A stretch of DNA of 8,394 nucleotides from Myxococcales bacterium (GTDB lineage Bacteria > Myxococcota_A > Polyangia > Polyangiales > Houyiibacteriaceae), in NCBI GenBank assembly GCA_013002645.1, contig JABDJF010000361.1, positions 1 through 8,394 of the forward strand, read 5' to 3'. The translations under genes were made by a program, and so were the position numbers. Shown here one piece after another: positions 7,001 through 8,394 of this stretch (positions are counted from its first letter, which is position 1; every line of letters starts with the position of its first letter). Under the pieces are notes generated by a model that was not told the origin of the DNA, made no database searches, and was given only the letters and a program-made list of their open reading frames with translations.

Positions 7001-7560
7001 AGCTGCGCGAGTTGATCCGGCCCGATGTTGGCTTGGCTCAGGGCCTGCAGCAGCCATTCACCTTGGTCGTAGAGCTCGCTCGCCCAGAAATCGACCGCGA
7101 GCTCCGAATGAAGCGCGCCGGCGTCCTCCGAGACTTCGAGGTCGAAATCGATGCCAAATTCCAGCGGGTACTCCTGGAGCAGCCGCTGGCAGAACCCGTG
7201 GATCGTCAGGATGGCGGCCTGGTCCATGTTTCCGATGGCGTTTCGGAGGCGACGTTCGACCTCGCTTCGGCCCAGGCGTTCGATCGCGATGCCGACGACC
7301 TCGCTGAGCGCATCCGCTTGCTCCTCCGACGGCTCCAATAGCGCAAGCGCCTCCGCGATTCGTTTGCGCGCGCGGACCCTCAGCTCGGCCGTCGCTGCCT
7401 TCGTATAAGTAACCACCAGAATCTGTTCGGGGCCGAGCCCGAGCTCGAGGATGGCGCGAACGAAGTACGTCGTGATTGCGTAGGTCTTGCCCGTGCCGGC
7501 GCTTGCCTCGACGAGCGTCGGGGCGTCGAGCGGCACGAGCTCGGGACGGAGCACGCTCAT
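4030..7560 (-). CDS. recB: RecB, exodeoxyribonuclease V beta subunit (3'-5' helicase and sole nuclease of RecBCD)
   Basis: RecB unwinds DNA on the 3'-ended strand, cuts it, and loads RecA after Chi. It has 1176 residues, close to E. coli RecB (1180). UvrD-type motifs appear in order: Walker A ASAGTGKT (19-26), Ia VVTYTKAATAELRVR (49-63), Ic TIHGFCQRLL (119-128), II LVDEFQDTD (384-392), III VGDPKQAIYSFRGAD (411-425), IV TNWRSDP (445-451), V VATIHKSKGLEYG (724-736) and VI LLYVAVTRARHR (805-816). The C-terminal nuclease domain has GLLLHSILEH (His946), GYIDLLF (Asp1067) and VADYKSN (Asp1080, Lys1082), then QLYTAAAHRYLKQR. By my count these acidic and lysine positions have the same numbers as the catalytic residues of the E. 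coli enzyme, so nuclease activity is expected. ATG 7560 overlaps the recC stop as ATGA, with GGAG six bases upstream; translational coupling is likely. Confidence 0.97.
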   Translation of the reverse strand: MSVLRPELVPLDAPTLVEASAGTGKTYAITTYFVRAILELGLGPEQILVVTYTKAATAELRVRARKRIAEALALLEPSEEQADALSEVVGIAIERLGRSEVERRLRNAIGNMDQAAILTIHGFCQRLLQEYPLEFGIDFDLEVSEDAGALHSELAVDFWASELYDQGEWLLQALSQANIGPDQLAQLATVAVMPGTEILGPEPREANENLVADWLELRRRAAELWTGERAQVCEILLHNEDFNRQKYNLKSIPKNWIPELDAFFGETRFAYPPACLPLLAQGKMTMKKGREEPEHEFFKGCRSLWDAHEALVPMLDHAVFEVQRRFIDRARSASRKRRDETAVFTFDDLLTAVYAPLHPSLTGSAASNRDGLIAKISKAYPLALVDEFQDTDSVQYGIFRAVYGEGAAVYVGDPKQAIYSFRGADVFSYIGASTDVGERKHTLKTNWRSDPALVEGVNALFSRTKPAFALEDIDFEGAVAHEPKDRLSLDPGLEVVFVGEEQLKGTLAEAVAPIVANEIALLLHSDARIDGRPLVADDVAVLCRSNTQANEVTAALRALQVPTSLDGGSSVLGTEIASELRALLEAALMPGDSGAVRRALLTRLLGVSPYELSSMSDETWTAWVTRFREWHDAWHGFGVLHFLEAMLRGSEAETRIARLPAGRRELTDLSHLEELLLRGEREQGRDPVALMQWLRRASDGSTAGGMAREELQQRPDAESGAVRVATIHKSKGLEYGIVYCPFTWNDASLKGFAAKALKFHDARGDIKLDLRLTLHDPNKRLASQPDVAEHRRLAELEARSDALRLLYVAVTRARHRCTLFWGRSKGWKTSALRYLLHGDDGFDKLDETQMREAVEALAAGSSGSIGCRPPHAEVAAPLQREALDAQLVARAPSRTFVQAPRMASFTSLTGHDEKAPVARSDLAPRDAASDLFSNLAAGARTGLLLHSILEHADFAELGGEPAATSIARELRAWGFDPALAEGVQRDLVTVAGTPLTAEPGAPRMSELAAKRQLRELEFTLRVDQPNLEGLAELFKQHGAPAAAPGYHERLAEVSSQTLHRYLRGYIDLLFEWEGLWYVADYKSNSLPAYDAATIAEAVQRDHYLLQAQLYTAAAHRYLKQRVSGYDPQTQWGGALFVFVRGMGGPESPGSSVFFDRASAELVNAVDRWLGGGTDAR
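4041..4054 (-). promoter_or_regulatory. Strong Shine-Dalgarno for recD within the recB 3' end
   Basis: On the minus strand GGGAGGAGGG lies about four bases before ATG 4040, inside the last codons of recB. It fixes the recD start at 4040 and allows recD to be translated by re-initiating or newly loaded ribosomes in spite of the overlap. Confidence 0.7.
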
Positions 7561-8394
7561 CCCTCGCTCCGATGCGCAAGGAGCGGCCCGTAGACCGCGA
7601 GTGCGGCTCGCTCAAAAGCTTCGGCCCAGCGTGCATCGGCGAAGGGGTCGAACGAGCCGAACACGTAACCCAGGCGCGCATCCCTGTCGCGGAGCCGCTT
7701 CAACTCGTCGTTCGCAGTTTTCAAGGCTTTGCCTGGGTCCTCTGGGCGGTACTTGTCGGCGAACATGCGCGAGGCGGTCTCTAACAAGGGGACCGGCGTT
7801 TCGAGGCACTCTCGATAGATCGCGAGCAGCGCGTCGAGCAGGTACCGAGGCTGTTCGACCGGCGCAAAACTGACGACGCTCGCTCGCTGGTTTTCGCCTC
7901 GCAGCACGAGATGGGTCGGGCGCGTCGCCCCGGTGGCCGCCTGCAAGCCGAGGTGTTCGATCCAAGCCGCCAGCTCTCCTTTTCGCCCTGCCTTCGTGAA
8001 GCGCCTCACGAGGCGGTGCTCGGGAAACAGGCCGTCGACCCGACCCTCCAAGACGAGCCCACCGAGCTCGATCGAGACAAGCTCCGACCCGGCCGCCACA
8101 TCGTCCCGCAGCCCGTCCGCCCGTACGTTCAGGGCGGCGATCTCCTGGGCGAGGGCTCGTCGCTGAAGCGTGCCCCAGGTGCCATCGGGAAACTCGGGCG
8201 CGGCCCCGAGGTATTCGCGCAGGGCGTCGTCGCGAAGGCCGGCGCGAAGCGCTGTATTTCCAACGACCGACGCGTCGAGCGCGGTGATCTTCGTGACCGC
8301 GCTCGTCGGCTCGTGAAGCTCTGAGTCGCCGAACCGCGTCAGCAAGACCTTGTCGATGAACGATGCCGCTGGATTCCAGAGCCAAGTGGCGAGC
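7557..8394 (-). CDS. recC: RecC, exodeoxyribonuclease V gamma subunit, C-terminal part (5' end beyond the window)
   Basis: The open frame continues through the right edge of the window, so only about the last 278 residues are seen. RecC is the non-catalytic subunit that holds RecB and RecD, splits the duplex and recognises Chi. The visible part starts LATWLWNPAASFIDKVLLTRFG, matching the conserved 'NP..F....L..R.G' segment that opens the RecC C-terminal domain. GGLVLEGRVDGLF (about 111-123), AAWIEHLGLQ (142-151) and LLDALLAIYREC (about 185-196) follow, all typical of the RecC nuclease-like fold. As expected for RecC, that fold lacks the D-x-K pair found in RecB (the corresponding strand reads LVRRFTKAG), so it is structural. 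A TTG at 8345 could be mistaken for a start, but homology continues upstream without a break. The stop overlaps the recB start by four bases. Confidence 0.93.
   Translation of the reverse strand, partial: LATWLWNPAASFIDKVLLTRFGDSELHEPTSAVTKITALDASVVGNTALRAGLRDDALREYLGAAPEFPDGTWGTLQRRALAQEIAALNVRADGLRDDVAAGSELVSIELGGLVLEGRVDGLFPEHRLVRRFTKAGRKGELAAWIEHLGLQAATGATRPTHLVLRGENQRASVVSFAPVEQPRYLLDALLAIYRECLETPVPLLETASRMFADKYRPEDPGKALKTANDELKRLRDRDARLGYVFGSFDPFADARWAEAFERAALAVYGPLLAHRSEG

Noticed and set aside
4708..7341. Several plus-strand frames of 260-284 codons opposite recB
   Set aside because: They are shadows caused by codon bias of recB; no recognisable domain or consistent start signals.
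8343..8345. TTG as the start of a separate 262-residue protein
   Set aside because: RecC-like sequence (WNPAASFIDKV) continues in frame upstream to the window edge, so this is an internal codon.

Overview
This is a high-GC (roughly two-thirds G+C by eye), gene-dense bacterial segment. The gene content suggests a Gram-negative proteobacterium or a former deltaproteobacterium/Myxococcota-type organism. RecBCD (rather than AddAB), an HtpX-like M48 protease with a TerB-like tail and very biased third positions all fit, but the taxon is an inference and I hold it loosely.

The window holds two convergent gene groups. The left group reads rightward: an M48 zinc metalloprotease lacking its normal N-terminus (89-1672); two bases later, a small C-terminally membrane-anchored protein with a DUF2007-like (putative signal-transducing) domain (1675-2031); then a 59-residue basic protein with a helix-turn-helix or IF2_N-like look (2091-2270), which has its own promoter and a good ribosome binding site. 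The promoter of the small gene is flanked by two AT-rich palindromes that share the half-site TTTACT.

The right group reads leftward and fills the remaining 6 kb: the 3' part of recC (from beyond the right edge to 7557), recB (7560-4030) and recD (4040-2337). recC and recB overlap as ATGA. recB and recD overlap by 11 bases, with a strong Shine-Dalgarno for recD inside recB. Together they encode the RecBCD helicase-nuclease for double-strand break repair and degradation of linear DNA. All helicase motifs of RecB and RecD and the RecB nuclease residues are present, so the enzyme looks fully active.

The two groups meet in a gap of about 66 bases with no convincing terminator. In that gap a 16-bp unit repeated about three times ends the recD frame and places a stop codon in each of the three leftward frames. 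I found no RNA genes, insertion sequences, CRISPR arrays or phage genes. The unusual signals are the broken 5' end of the protease gene, the palindrome-flanked promoter with its small putative DNA-binding protein, and the triplicated stop repeat.
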